Shown: positions 42,801 through 48,050, numbered from the stretch's first letter. The stretch is 64,000 nucleotides of DNA from Aphrophora alni (GCA_963513935.1 OY740772.1:100087340-100151339), one strand, 5' to 3'. Numbers and translations are program-made. Notes: generated by a model from the sequence alone, not told the origin.

Positions 42801-42809
42801 ATCTGATTC
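594..42809 (-). CDS. RALGAPB: Ral GTPase-activating protein subunit beta, N-terminal part (10 exons, partial gene)
   Basis: RalGAP beta is the regulatory subunit that pairs with RalGAP alpha 1 or 2 to switch off the small GTPases RalA and RalB in the cytoplasm. Ten minus-strand exons join in phase into about 633 residues. Stretches that match the family as I remember it: MYSEW at the start, MEVICYGL (residue ~67), NLFVPR (~127), AQCWFRFLH (~285), VDAFLGI (~350), [12 protein letters not shown] (~460) and [15 protein letters not shown] (~545) followed by KKTGEEILP. Residues ~356-442 are a Ser/Pro/Thr-rich linker. The vertebrate protein is about 1,490 residues, so the C-terminal part with the Rap/Ran-GAP-like domain must lie left of position 1. 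No stop codon or frameshift was seen in the joined exons. The 5' UTR exon and promoter were not identified. Gene identity rests on recalled homologue sequence, not a search. Confidence 0.93.
1262..1686. repeat. Hairpin element with hammerhead-like arms
   Basis: Two nearly perfect inverted arms of about 190 bp (about 1265-1452 and 1488-1686) are separated by some 35 bp. Each arm carries a motif like a minimal hammerhead ribozyme: CTGAAGA, a GGAG/CTCC stem, then GAAA and a palindromic stem ending GTC. The left-arm copy (minus strand, 371 to 340 past 1000) has GAAATGCGTC. The right-arm copy (plus, 1579-1610) has the core G changed to A. It sits in RALGAPB intron 9. Penelope-like elements are known to carry such motifs in their terminal repeats; assigning this hairpin to that group is inference. 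Confidence 0.75.
2281..2420. repeat. Inverted pair of the dispersed SINE-like repeat
   Basis: A forward copy (2281-2340, ACAAGAGTTGGTCAAGAG) is followed by a reverse copy (about 2360-2415, TCTTTCCTATCAGGTTTCTC) of the core of a repeat found six times in the window. The two face each other and could fold as a hairpin. Confidence 0.6.
2680..2915. repeat. Degraded copy of the inverted tRNA-like element
   Basis: The left arm (about 2741-2840) carries ATATACGACCTAGACTGGGG, then a decayed tRNA-like body ending CTAACTGAGCTACG. A short, truncated right arm (2852 on, GAAGCGATCAAGGATGGCTC) points the other way. It matches the intact element at 14.55-14.80 kb. Similarity continues some 50 bp left of the arm, so the element is larger than the arms. 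Confidence 0.7.
3032..3312 (-). CDS. RALGAPB: RALGAPB exon 9
   Basis: Residues 491-584. Acceptor ATTTTCAG|AAG. A poly-Ser stretch ([13 protein letters not shown]) precedes the conserved [17 protein letters not shown] and [16 protein letters not shown]. The donor is uncertain. GTT|GTAGAG (exon end 3032) gives the same spacing to exon 10 as the human protein and lines up a cysteine. GAG|GTTGGT (exon end 3026) would add two residues in the same frame. Confidence 0.92.
3383..4047. mobile_element. Non-autonomous hairpin element, family A (full copy)
   Basis: Imperfect arms of about 200 bp (3383-3605 and 3845-4047) start with TTTGTATGGACAGGAGACAC and hold GGAAAGTGGTCCTTGGTA. The ~240-bp centre includes TTTTGTGACCCATTGATGAG. 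No coding potential was seen. The same terminal sequence begins two other elements in the window (19.56 and 35.47 kb). In RALGAPB intron 8. Confidence 0.75.
4378..4440. repeat. Fragment of dispersed repeat B
   Basis: ATGGTACTTATCCAGCCCGA and the following AT-rich text match the starts of the repeat copies at about 13.99 and 19.16 kb. The fragment ends just before exon 8's donor side. Confidence 0.55.
4470..4613 (-). CDS. RALGAPB: RALGAPB exon 8
   Basis: Residues 443-490, phase 1 at both ends. Acceptor TATTTGTCCAG|CAA; donor TATCAA|GTACGT. Encodes [19 protein letters not shown], matching the vertebrate RPKVNSILNLFGSWLFDAA segment, and ends [10 protein letters not shown]. Confidence 0.94.
4762..4786 (+). 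repeat. Poly(A) tract
   Basis: 25 consecutive A. Similar tracts occur at 9036-9055 and 43117-43136. No adjacent retrotransposon body was recognised. Confidence 0.9.
4790..6560. other. Intron 7, no recognisable feature
   Basis: AT-rich sequence without a convincing open frame, RNA gene or repeat partner in this window. Region 6770-7660 is similar. Confidence 0.6.
6560..6765 (-). repeat. SINE-like dispersed repeat C, reverse copy
   Basis: Contains CTTTCATCTTTCCTTATCAG and TTCTCTTGACC, and ends with GATGATAACTGAAAGGTTTT TCTCC followed by an ACAACAAGAAAG tail. Matching copies are at 8520-8745 (reverse), 28378-28435 (end only), 47884-48050 (forward), 59545-59695 (forward) and 2281-2420. No pol III boxes were identified, so SINE is only the likeliest class. 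Confidence 0.65.
7673..7783 (-). CDS. RALGAPB: RALGAPB exon 7 (disordered linker)
   Basis: Residues 406-442, phase 1 at both ends. Acceptor CATGTCTAG|GTA; donor AGCTT|GTGAGT. Encodes a Ser/Thr-rich stretch ([18 protein letters not shown]). It lies 13.2 kb from exon 6. It was recognised by its open frame, good splice sites and matching phase, not by homology. Confidence 0.8.
8520..8745 (-). repeat. SINE-like dispersed repeat C, reverse copy
   Basis: Shares TAGATCCCTCTCTTTTATCT and TTTCCTATCGGTCTTTCTGA with the 6.56-kb copy, and ends in a tail of CAACAAACAAAATTAATAC. More diverged than the 47.9-kb copy. Confidence 0.6.
8770..10820. other. Intron 6, no recognisable feature
   Basis: AT-rich, with a 20-bp poly(A) tract at 9036-9055. 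No frame or repeat partner that I can support. Confidence 0.6.
10833..11097. mobile_element. Small inverted-repeat (MITE-like) element with 7-bp target duplication
   Basis: Starts TCATGGGTGTCATCGCC and ends GGTGATGACGCCCATG, which are inverted repeats of each other. TATTGAC stands directly outside both ends, as a target-site duplication. C/G-rich runs (CCCCCCCCAATA and its partner) lie just inside both ends and contrast with the AT-rich surroundings. No transposase. Confidence 0.7.
11589..13475 (-). pseudogene. Degenerate mariner-like (IS630/Tc1-mariner) transposon, split by a Tigger-type insertion
   Basis: Terminal inverted repeats of about 26 bp begin CAGTGTGTCC (11589) and, reversed, CAATATGTTC (13475); both end in ATGGTGGGG. 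TA lies outside each end. Without the nested insertion the element is 1.13 kb, the usual mariner size. The minus strand holds a broken transposase. Near 13.2 kb a helix-turn-helix-like region reads [20 protein letters not shown]. Near 12.15 kb a DDE-like block reads [11 protein letters not shown], and there is [11 protein letters not shown] at about 12.0 kb. Several stops and frameshifts show it is dead. Placement in this superfamily rests on TA sites, TIRs and recalled motif order. Confidence 0.75.
12317..13069. mobile_element. Tigger/pogo-type non-autonomous element, copy 1 (753 bp)
   Basis: Terminal repeats CACTAGAACCTCTGTTAACC and its complement GGGGTTCTACTG are flanked by TA on both sides. 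It lies inside the mariner-like element. Plus-strand 12731 on begins [18 protein letters not shown], the start of a CENP-B/psq-type DNA-binding domain as in Tigger transposases, and then breaks. Between 12.41 and 12.57 kb a GC-rich 66-70 bp unit (CAAAGCGGCGGCG...) is repeated in tandem. Compared with copy 2 it carries about 150 extra AT-rich bases near 12.84-12.99 kb. Confidence 0.85.
13985..14430. repeat. Dispersed repeat B, copy 1
   Basis: Aligns by eye along some 400 bp with 19155-19560: shared TGTAATACAAGCAGATC, the GTTTGTTTAAA block with TTATACAGGT, and CATAACTATACAGATATTAC versus CATAACTATACGACAATCAC. No coding frame. A fragment is at 4378-4440. Confidence 0.7.
14582..14655 (-). pseudogene. 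tRNA-like sequence (left arm)
   Basis: Reverse-strand copy of the right arm. It keeps an A-box-like TAGCTCAGTTGG, a GGTTCGATTCC B box and a T-arm CTGGG/CCCAG. The anticodon-stem 3' side has diverged (GCCATAGG versus GCCAATGG). Confidence 0.6.
14698..14771 (+). pseudogene. tRNA-like sequence (right arm)
   Basis: D arm GCTCAGTTGGTAGAGC, a 5-6 bp anticodon stem (ATTGGC/GCCAAT) with loop GCGTAAA, and T arm CTGGG-TTCGATT-CCCAG are all present. The acceptor stem does not pair fully, and the base before the would-be anticodon is C instead of T. That makes a working tRNA unlikely. If read as a tRNA the anticodon would be GTA (Tyr), without the intron usual for eukaryotic tRNA-Tyr. Internal pol III boxes look intact. 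Confidence 0.6.
15320..15500 (-). pseudogene. Mariner-type transposase fragment
   Basis: The minus strand reads in broken frames GIVLLHD, then [15 protein letters not shown] and [14 protein letters not shown]. This resembles the mariner block with VLLHDNARPH followed by W..... HP.YSPDL. The catalytic context is damaged by stops. Ends are not defined. Confidence 0.4.
16628..17110. repeat. Dispersed repeat D, copy 1
   Basis: The left end (TTTGCCATCATTTGTGTATA) and right end (ACAATCCATC and ACTTTAAAA) match the ends of 24440-24985. The interiors differ, so either one copy carries an insertion or replacement, or these are two members of one family. Confidence 0.6.
17115..19150. other. Intron 6, no recognisable feature
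   Basis: AT-rich. A somewhat less AT-rich stretch at 18310-18540 looks repeat-like but has no partner in this window. Confidence 0.5.
19155..20030. mobile_element. Dispersed repeat B copy 2 joined to a one-armed family A element
   Basis: 19155-19560 matches repeat B at 13985-14430. It runs directly into 19557-20030, which matches the hairpin at 3.38-4.05 kb: same TTTGTATGAATAGGAGACAC end, CTTGGAAAGTGGTTCTTGGT, and TTTTGTGACCCATTGATAAG. The second inverted arm is missing. Repeat B may therefore be part of a longer relative of family A. Confidence 0.65.
20221..20234 (+). repeat. Poly(G) run
   Basis: 14 consecutive G in otherwise AT-rich intron DNA; a possible assembly or read-length artefact as well. 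Confidence 0.9.
21013..21162 (-). CDS. RALGAPB: RALGAPB exon 6 (disordered linker)
   Basis: Residues 356-405, phase 1 at both ends. Acceptor GCTGTTCAG|GGA; donor TAAGG|GTATGC. The product is low in hydrophobics and rich in Ser, Pro, Glu and Arg (for example [19 protein letters not shown]), like the linker at the same place in vertebrate RalGAP beta. Sequence identity there is weak; the assignment rests on position, phase and composition. At 150 bp with symmetric phase it could be skipped without a frameshift. Confidence 0.85.
21365..21465 (+). repeat. Copy of the 30-kb hairpin element's flank
   Basis: CTCACAAGTCAAGCTTAATATTTATTTATA and the bases before it match 30185-30285, at the outer edge of the hairpin element there. 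Only one arm is present here. Confidence 0.5.
22703..22758. repeat. Short hairpin
   Basis: TTAACCTTACCTAACTTGTC and its near-complement GACAGGTTAGGTATGGTTAA are separated by about 14 bases. No function assigned. Confidence 0.6.
23085..23430 (+). repeat. Two tandem diverged units, about 240 bp period
   Basis: TTACTGTATAGCGTGGAGG with GCATTATTTCTTATCAAG and CTCTGCTGTTCCACCATTTA recurs as TTACTGTATGGGGTAACG with GCATTATTTCTTATCAAG and CTCTGGTGTTCTGCCATTTA. The units are diverged and have no open frame. Confidence 0.7.
23470..23600 (+). repeat. Two tandem units, about 68 bp period
   Basis: GAATGGCCATCAATCAGT with AAGTACAAGATTTA is followed by GAATGGCCATCAATTAGT with GAAGTACAAACTCC. Confidence 0.65.
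24440..24985. repeat. Dispersed repeat D, copy 2, with a hammerhead-like motif
   Basis: Ends match 16628-17110. Inside, minus strand 24759-24728 reads CTTGAAAATGCC, TAAC, GGCGAAAC and ATATGTC. That is a GCC/GGC stem, a GAAAC box and a palindromic stem ending GTC, as in hammerhead motifs of Penelope-like repeats. The CTGANGA box is altered to TTGAAAA, so activity is doubtful. Confidence 0.5.
25327..26374. mobile_element. piggyBac-type non-autonomous element (1,048 bp)
   Basis: TTAA flanks both ends (25323-25326 and 26375-26378). The ends are CCCTCCAAGTGCTGA and, reversed, CCCTCCAACCGCTAAAAG. A repeated CGATCGCGACTTT motif lies just inside the right end. On the minus strand from 25980 an open frame starts [18 protein letters not shown], an acidic, Ser-rich start like that of piggyBac transposases. 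It runs about 40 codons before the catalytic part is lost. In RALGAPB intron 5. Confidence 0.8.
26907..27167 (-). CDS. RALGAPB: RALGAPB exon 5
   Basis: Residues 269-355, phase 1 at both ends. Acceptor TTTGCGTAG|TGG; donor TTCTTAG|GTATTG. Encodes [20 protein letters not shown], then [13 protein letters not shown] and ends [10 protein letters not shown]. This is among the best conserved parts of the N-terminal half. Confidence 0.95.
27840..28080 (+). repeat. Degenerate GAGCC/AGCTC-rich minisatellite
   Basis: TCGATTTTCCAAGCTCAACA, TGATTTTCCGAGCACACTCA, ATTTTATGAGCCTGGCTCA and later variants repeat with a period of roughly 28 bases. The core is GAGC..GCTC followed by ATTTT. No recognised family. 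Confidence 0.5.
28378..28435 (-). repeat. SINE-like repeat C, end fragment
   Basis: TTATAAGGCGATGATAACTG AAAGG with a tail AACAATAAAGAAAAATAG matches the end of the 6.56- and 59.55-kb copies. Confidence 0.6.
28703..28936 (-). CDS. RALGAPB: RALGAPB exon 4
   Basis: Residues 191-268, phase 1 at both ends. Acceptor TTTTCTAG|ATG; donor AATTT|GTAAGT. Encodes [25 protein letters not shown], and [16 protein letters not shown], then [12 protein letters not shown], all recognisable against the vertebrate beta subunit. Confidence 0.95.
28937..29990. other. Intron 3, no recognisable feature
   Basis: AT-rich; a slightly purine-rich GAGAACGAGAG stretch near 29.34-29.43 kb has no clear meaning. 30290-31420 is similar. 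Confidence 0.5.
29994..30231. mobile_element. Hairpin element with hammerhead-like motif
   Basis: Arms 29994-30053 and 30170-30231 are inverted copies (TAGAATAAAACTTGAACA at the left edge, its complement at the right). Minus strand 30076-30047 reads CTGAGGATGGCGAC...GTTGAAAAGCG, again the CTGANGA and GAAA arrangement, less well formed than at 1.34 kb. Sequence right of it (30185-30285) recurs at 21.37 kb. Confidence 0.65.
31435..31580 (+). pseudogene. Mariner-type transposase N-terminal fragment
   Basis: The frame reads SMNDAKCPG, a stop, then [20 protein letters not shown] and [10 protein letters not shown]. This resembles the linker between the two helix-turn-helix units of mariner transposases (DAPRSGRP....E....H..V..DRR..RE). 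Recognised from memory; short and broken. Confidence 0.4.
32289..32480 (-). pseudogene. LINE endonuclease N-terminal fragment
   Basis: The minus-strand frame contains IIFIQTC, then [13 protein letters not shown] and [23 protein letters not shown] and ALIQEPWI are the opening blocks of the apurinic-like endonuclease in R1/LOA-type LINEs. Only about 65 residues remain. No reverse transcriptase follows. In RALGAPB intron 3. Confidence 0.45.
32802..32966 (-). CDS. RALGAPB: RALGAPB exon 3
   Basis: Residues 136-190, phase 1 at both ends. Acceptor TATTCTAG|GTG; donor TAAAG|GTAATAG. Encodes the helical stretch containing [20 protein letters not shown], which matches the vertebrate WEVLLLFLLQIND region. 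Confidence 0.94.
33224..33822. mobile_element. Tigger/pogo-type non-autonomous element, copy 2 (599 bp)
   Basis: Terminal repeats CAGTAGAACCTCTGTTAACC and GGTTCTACAG, with TA duplicated at 33222-33223 and 33823-33824. Two GC-rich tandem units (CGGCGGCGAGTCAAACGA) are in the left half. Plus-strand 33643 begins [18 protein letters not shown], then [12 protein letters not shown], the first helices of a CENP-B/psq DNA-binding domain. It then runs straight into the right terminal region, an internal deletion of the rest of the transposase. Confidence 0.88.
33830..35465. other. Intron 2, little recognisable
   Basis: Contains TTTTTATTCACCTCA (34.10 kb) inverted against GGTGAATAAAAAC (34.27 kb), perhaps a small foldback. 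Also a 15-bp unit ATGTATATCTAATT repeated three times at 34.55-34.60 kb, and a (TA)n(CA)n tract at 35.03-35.05 kb. Confidence 0.5.
35471..35664. mobile_element. Short hairpin element with family A ends (194 bp)
   Basis: Inverted arms of about 38 bp: TTAAGTTTAGGTTTTGTATG then GATAGGAGACGCAGGCTTTT, and their complement at 35627-35664. The inner 115 bp is unrelated to the 3.4- and 19.6-kb elements. The family is therefore defined by its ends alone. Confidence 0.75.
36213..36367 (+). other. Coding-like open stretch, unknown
   Basis: This stretch is less AT-rich than its surroundings. It reads open on the plus strand for about 60 codons after a TAA, with [20 protein letters not shown] and [20 protein letters not shown] in it. 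There is no starting Met. AAAAG before it could be a weak acceptor, and no good donor follows. It is antisense to RALGAPB, inside intron 2. It could be an exon of a nested gene, a retrocopy or a transposon scrap. I do not recognise the protein. Confidence 0.35.
36738..36800 (+). repeat. (TA)n microsatellite
   Basis: About 60 bp of TA with one interruption. Others are at 44022-44074, 44934-44971, 60285-60302 and 60353-60404. Confidence 0.95.
36801..38170. mobile_element. Possible solo LTR or LTR-retrotransposon leader
   Basis: The segment starts TGTAACGAAAAGG directly after the TA microsatellite and ends near AGAGATTGTAACA, a TG...CA arrangement seen in gypsy LTRs. Within it, variants of AAAGAAATACGTCGAAAAGTGAA recur four or five times (37.28-37.46 kb). 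No second LTR copy was seen, so the ends are unproven. A degraded integrase lies 1.2 kb to the right. Confidence 0.3.
39370..39960 (+). pseudogene. Degraded LTR-retrotransposon integrase (gypsy-like)
   Basis: 39380 on reads [19 protein letters not shown], like the ...DRGTQF...L integrase block. After frameshifts and stops, 39549-39803 is open and reads [20 protein letters not shown], then [15 protein letters not shown], the W....  A.NS..H.ST..SPF.L..G..P block. 39870-39960 gives [18 protein letters not shown], like the region after the core. No gag, protease or reverse transcriptase nearby. In RALGAPB intron 2. Confidence 0.65.
40718..40919 (-). CDS. RALGAPB: RALGAPB exon 2
   Basis: Residues 69-135. 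The acceptor is TTCTTAG|GTC and the donor GAAG|GTACAA (phase 1). The product begins [10 protein letters not shown] and ends near NLFVPRKGE. It contains [10 protein letters not shown] and the [15 protein letters not shown] stretch, all in the same order as in the vertebrate beta subunit. Intron 2, downstream of it, is 7.8 kb. Confidence 0.95.
41692..42365. mobile_element. hAT-type non-autonomous element (674 bp)
   Basis: Ends TAGGGCTGTGCCCGTTAAC and, reversed, TAGTGGTGGGCGTTAACG. They are flanked by an imperfect 8-bp duplication (ATTTGTAA and ATTGGTAG), which is the hAT signature. Subterminal GTTAAC/GTTGAC words are dense at both ends. Near 42020 the frame [14 protein letters not shown] could be the start of a BED-finger transposase cut short by deletion; that part is inference. 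In RALGAPB intron 1. Confidence 0.75.
42588..42809 (-). CDS. RALGAPB: RALGAPB exon 1 of the coding region (start codon exon)
   Basis: The start codon is at 42789-42791; residues 1-68 begin MYSEW, as in the vertebrate protein, which decides the start. The frame upstream reaches an in-frame TAG at a TTTTAG splice acceptor (exon edge about 42809), so 18 bases of 5' UTR sit in this exon and a further non-coding exon must lie to the right. The donor is GGAA|GTAAGT with the exon ending at 42588, phase 0. The encoded region is Ala/Ser-rich, then carries [10 protein letters not shown], which continues directly into exon 2. Confidence 0.92.
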
Positions 42810-43140
42810 CTAAAATACAATATATAGCCTCAATCACTATGCTAAATTCTGTATTATTTAATTGTTCATCACTTCCAATAAATAATTATTAGAGGAAAGC
42901 TCCGTTGGCAGATAAGTGGAATTAAAATCTAACAAATTCTGCATCTCAAACACTATCTGAGCAATCATCACAATTTTTTGTACATCATTACACTAAACCT
43001 AAAGGAACTTAGAAATGAGCTCTCTGTTTCATGAAAGTTTAATTATTTCAACATTCTATATCATAAAAAACTATTTATTTCCCCTTTTTAAATTGGGGGC
43101 AATAACTTTCTAACATAAAAAAAAAAAAAAAAAAAATCTT
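42810..43140. other. Start of the 5' UTR intron
   Basis: AT-rich with a poly(A) tract at 43117-43136. No TATA box, CpG-rich stretch or donor that I could assign as the RALGAPB first exon. Confidence 0.5.
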
Positions 43141-43147
43141 TTTTTAA

Positions 43148-44017
43148 CCCTCTCATAGACATAAGGTGGACTGAGAGTTCCATATGATACTTTTTACTAA
43201 TTCTGTCTCCGATGACATTCCTGCTTCTGGTAACCTCGAACGGATCTATTATCCGTCTACTGAGTGTATAAGTATGTCACTGACTTGTCTTTATTTCTCT
43301 GGCAGATTATTTAGCGTAACAACATCAGTTCTGCGTATAAAGTGTACCACACATGTTAAGTATATGAAGTATTATTATCTCAAGTAATATTTATTATACA
43401 ACATTTTAAATCCATATTACAGCTTAAATTATATCATAATTTAATTATTTAGTATATAATTATATTGGGAATTAATTTAGTGTTAGTTAGTTACATATTT
43501 TTTCATTTTTTGTAACAATGCTGATTTAGATTTAGTTTTGAAATTTAGATTTATACGATATTTTTCTTAAATTTGTCATTCAGTGAAAATAGAAGAATAC
43601 CAATGATCGAATTTAAGATGCAGCCTACTACTTGAACTCACGAAGAAAATGAAAGACATGATGATACAAGTGATTCTAATTATGAGTGTTTTGAAATCAC
43701 AGAAGTAGAGCATGTATTAGAGAGCAAACATGATACATACTCGGAGATTGAAGGCGTGAATGCAAATGTACCCAATGAATGTGCAGATGTACATTGTCAA
43801 AGAAGTGGATGAAAATATACTCAATGAAGTGGATGAAAATATAACTGATATTGAAGAAGTTTAAAAAGAATCTCAAAGAAACCTGTGAAGTTTATGAATT
43901 GGGGGAAAAAAAATCCCCAATAAAGTAAATATTCTAAAAATAGTAGAAAAAATATTCTGAAAAAAAAAAAAAAAAAACAAGAGGAAATGATACCACTTGG
44001 AGTGAATTTGACTGTTT

Positions 44018-44079
<62 letters not shown>

Positions 44080-44500
44080 TAAATATGAACGATGAAATTG
44101 TAAGAAGTACAAATATCCAAATTCAAGAACTTCCATAAGTCCAGAATATATAAGAGGGAGCGAGACACCAATCTCTTTTTAAGATCCGAAATAACTGCAA
44201 TGATACATTTACTATGTTTTATCAGCCGAAAAAAATGAAGCGAAACTAGTTTTGGAGATTACAGAAAAGATGGAACCAGTTGATATATGCCAAGGTGTTA
44301 TAGAGGAAAATCGGTTTGGTATTTTGCTGGTTTCACTCAGATTCGATAATTGGTATTATAGTTATTCACTGGTGAAAGAATTGCCAAGTCATAGCTTTAT
44401 GTTTTTAGGGTTGAAGATAAATAAGTGAGAAATACTTCTGACTCCCTTGTGAATAAAACATAAGAAAGTAGAAACTTCAGTACAGTATTTGAATTTCAAG
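43148..44500 (+). pseudogene. Broken piggyBac-type transposon
   Basis: TTAA at 43144-43147 is followed by CCCTCTCATAGAC, a typical piggyBac left end. The plus strand then gives an acidic stretch (DDTSDSNYECFEITEVEHVL, 43660-43720), KRGNDTTWSEFD (about 43.98 kb) and FDNWYYSYSLVKELPSHSF (about 44.35 kb). The last matches the conserved piggyBac DNWFTS.PL...L block. Stops, frameshifts, a poly(A) run and a TA microsatellite interrupt the frame. No right end was found. Confidence 0.6.
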
Positions 44501-44639
44501 AAGAAGACATTACTATTTTGTCTTACTGGTAATAGTATTATATTGACACAATTTTGAAGCTGATTCATTTTGAAAAGGAGTTCAAAACTATTAGATAGAC
44601 TATACTTAAAATATTTGTAATGAGTTTATCTATCAACAC

Positions 44640-44929
44640 GTAGATTGTAATATATATATTGGGTAATTGTGCATTGAAGCTTGCCTTAAAATTTCATTAA
44701 GAAAATCGTTGAAGCGTTGACTAACTAGCTTATTTTGAAAAAATGAGATCATATTAGGAGTCGCCAGACACTTTTGAAGTACCGGTAGTTAAATAAATTA
44801 TTTTACTAGAAAATAATAAATAAAAAAAGTACGAAATAGGGTTTGGTTAGTTTATTATGAATGGACTATTTTATTCAAGTTAGTATTAAAACATATTAAT
44901 TATATTACATAAATTAGGTCTGGCTAGGT

Positions 44930-44975
<46 letters not shown>

Positions 44976-45250
44976 CTATATAACAAGCTTGCGATAGAGA
45001 GTTATCTAGCCAGATCTAATAAAATAAGCAATCACGCATTCACTAACTTGATTAACATAGTCATAAATATTCTTAACCTGAGCTGTATTTCGTACTTTTA
45101 TATTTACTTTTATGAAACTAATGTATTTTGGTATTTTAAAAATGTTTGGCAACACCTAATATGATCTCATTTTTTCAAAATAAGGTAGGTAGTAAACAAT
45201 TTCAACGATTTTCTTAATTAAATTTTAAGACAAGCTTCAATGTATAATTA
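44640..45250. repeat. Large inverted repeat around a (TA)n core
   Basis: Arms of about 290 bp (44640-44933 and 44972-45250) share CATTGAAGCTTG with its complement, GAAAATCGTTGAA, AAAAAATGAGATCATATTAG and AAAAGTACGAAATA. A (TA)n microsatellite forms the centre. Confidence 0.75.
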
Positions 45251-45639
45251 CCATATATTGTCTTTCTTAGAGGGAAAGTTAGGACCACAAGGACCTGCCT
45301 TCCATAATATTAACCTTTACAACTCTCATGTCGGCTGTCAGCCAACATCTTAGTTTTCCTGTTCAGGTGGCATGTCGGCCAGCGGCAGACAATGAAGAAT
45401 TCGATATTTTAACGCTAACTTTCGATAGTCTATGATATGTAGTTATATCGAAGTGGTTCTATACACATTGTTCTTTTATTGAGTAACGATAGTAACTACA
45501 TTAAAATTAGGAAGAAAATACATTGTTTTTATTTTATTTTTTTAAATTTTAAGTATTACGTCTATTTCAGCTATAATTGTACAAAAAAAGAGATCTGTGG
45601 AAGTGTCAGTTCAATAATGAACACTTAAATATTACTTTT

Positions 45640-46330
45640 TGAAAATTATCAAAAAGTAAAGTATATAAGTTACCGTACCTTGTACTGATCAAAGGATCAA
45701 TTCATATTTTTTGTCGGAAGTCACTTTTCAAGTCACAAACTACATTATTTTAGTAGAAAATAAAAAATATAAAAGTACGAAATACAGCTTGGGTATCTTG
45801 ATAACTTTGGTTCGTCAAATCAATGAATGTGTGATCGCTTGTTGAATCTCACATCACTCTTTGAGATTTAGTAAAGGAAGTACAGGTCTGGGAAGGTAAC
45901 TAAATAATTATATTAACCTGCCGAGATCTAGTTCGCATCATTATGAACTATGAACTCATACAGCGCATTGATATTTAACCTGTCAAAAAACATGTAATGT
46001 GTATGCGTTCAACGACATGCTAATATCGGAACCTCACACGGTTAGGAATTTGCCATAACAAACAATATTTAATATTATTATTAATATTAATAATAACATA
46101 TAATAATATTTATATTATGTTTTAGTAATAAACATCGAGCAATGACACTTGATGAACGTAGTCATAAATATTATCGTAGGTTTTCATTATCTGAGCTGTA
46201 TTTAACCTAATAACATCTAGATTCTCTTGTTTTCAATATGTTCTTTGACAGTGAAGAAATCCATTTTGGGACTTGAAAAGTATCTTCTGACAAAAAATAT
46301 GAACTGATTGTTTGAATAAAGATAAATAAC
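45640..46330. repeat. Second inverted repeat, partly the same sequence
   Basis: TCATATTTTTTGTCGGAAG and ACTTTTCAAGTC near 45.70-45.74 kb are inverted at 46.26-46.30 kb. Inside, AAAAGTACGAAATAC and the ATAGTCATAAATATT words repeat the arms of the 44.64-kb palindrome. Confidence 0.6.
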
Positions 46331-46339
46331 CTTTACATA

Positions 46340-47095
46340 TTTAAGATTTCATAACTTTTAATAATAAAAAACCATGGGTATTTGTTTACATAAAGGTAAC
46401 TGCTAATTTCTTTTTATCACCTACTAACATACCTCAGGGCCTACTTTTAAAGAATAAATAATGTTTTATTGCGGAGGTTTCTTTTCTTCACTGAAAAATT
46501 ACAATTTATAAGCTATCAAATCGACAGGTTTATAAGTTATATATAATAGGTAATGTTCACATTAATGTCTCATATGTTACTCGAAATTTCAATGTTTATA
46601 TCTGAGATAACATGATATGCTGTAATCTTTGATATTAATGACATTAACTTCAATAAATGTACCACCTGGTAATATATAACCATCTGGCCAAACCTTTCGT
46701 GACATAATAATATCACCCTACGTATTACAGCAAATTATTAGCCCGGTAGTTATATATACATATAGCCACCTGGCCAAACCTGCTGTGAACATATAAATAG
46801 TGATATAGCGTAGTCATTGTATAATGTGCATGTGCCAAACATATGCTATTCTCATTGCTATTATGTCTTGTCATTATGTGTAACCCATAAACCCGTTGAT
46901 TGTAAATTGTAATTTTTCAGTGAAAAAAGTGACCTCCACAATGAAAACATTATTAAATTTATTCTTAAGAAGTAAGGTATGCAGTAGACGATACAAAAAA
47001 AAAAAAAAATCCCAATAATTAGCAGTTACCTTTATGTAAACAAATGTCAATAATGGTAAAGTACAATAGATATTTACCAATATGATCTGATCCTT
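46340..47095. repeat. Third inverted repeat
   Basis: Arms 46370-46550 and 46870-47095: TTTGTTTACATAAAGGTAAC, AGTGAAAAATTACAATTTA and GGAGGT words appear in both orientations. Between them CATCTGGCCAAACC and CACCTGGCCAAACC form a direct repeat. The right end (GATCCTTTGACTACAAGGTAC) repeats the 45.68-kb text. Confidence 0.65.
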
Positions 47096-47883
47096 TGACT
47101 ACAAGGTACATACTGAACACTTTCATAATTTTTATATAAAAATCCGAGGACGAGGTATAACCGATAATTACCCTAACAAGTTAGGATAACAGATTAACCA
47201 AATTTATGCTAGAACGTAAAATAACTAAGCTACAACATGATTGATTTTATGTATAATAAATAATAAAACTGTTATGTTTTTAAATGTTTAATTAAACTAA
47301 TGATATAAAAATCAATAGGCAAATATTTTTTTGAAACCATAAGCCAGGCAAAAAGATTAAGTAAGCCTATGACACAATTAGGTTAGTTTTAAAGATTATG
47401 CCTAATGTAGGATGTAATTCCATTCCATTTTTGAAAGTTCAACATACCTTCCAGTTTACTCTGTTAAATACACCCAAATTCATAGAGAATCCAGTTGTTT
47501 CTTCATAAGTTAAATTAAAATACTAAAAATAACAACACTTTGCTGTCAAAATAACAAAATGACGTTTAATACACACTGTACGCATACAATTAAATGCTAG
47601 AGTTTGAGTTGACTTTATTCGATTCTTACGTTCATATAATCGACATTTATATTAATCGATCCTTGAATTATTGTAGCCATCTAATTTCGTCATATTCTAA
47701 TTCTAATTATTTAACTTTTCAACTTCAAAATATAAATTACAACTATTACAAGCAAGTTTATTACTATTAAATAAATGCTACAAAAACATTGCATAAACAT
47801 TCTCACACATTTATACACAAAAGCAAAAACAAGTAACTAATATTAGTTGTCTTCCAAAAAATGATTGTTCGTTTTTCCCCTCA

Positions 47884-48050
47884 TTGATAACTTCCGGAGT
47901 TATCATCGCCTTATAAAGAGAAGAAGAAAAACTACAAAAAGACATTTATCGTTTGAATTCCCTTATAACGTCAGGGTCGGAAGGGAACAAGAGTTGGTCA
48001 ATAGAAACCTGATAGGAAAGATGAAAGAGAAGAATTTAACCCAAGACCAT
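47884..48050 (+). repeat. SINE-like repeat C, forward copy
   Basis: GTTATCATCGCCTTATAAAG, GGGTCGGAAGGGAACAAGAG and AACCTGATAGGAAAGATGAA, the best preserved core in the window. Confidence 0.65.

Noticed and set aside
43873..44136. Minus-strand frame rich in Tyr-Ile repeats
   Set aside because: Translation of the (TA)n microsatellite.
45331..45420. Second piggyBac end (TTAACC...CTCTCATG) and TGTCGGCTGTCAGCC palindrome
   Set aside because: Orientation does not fit the right end of the 43.1-kb element and no partner end was found.
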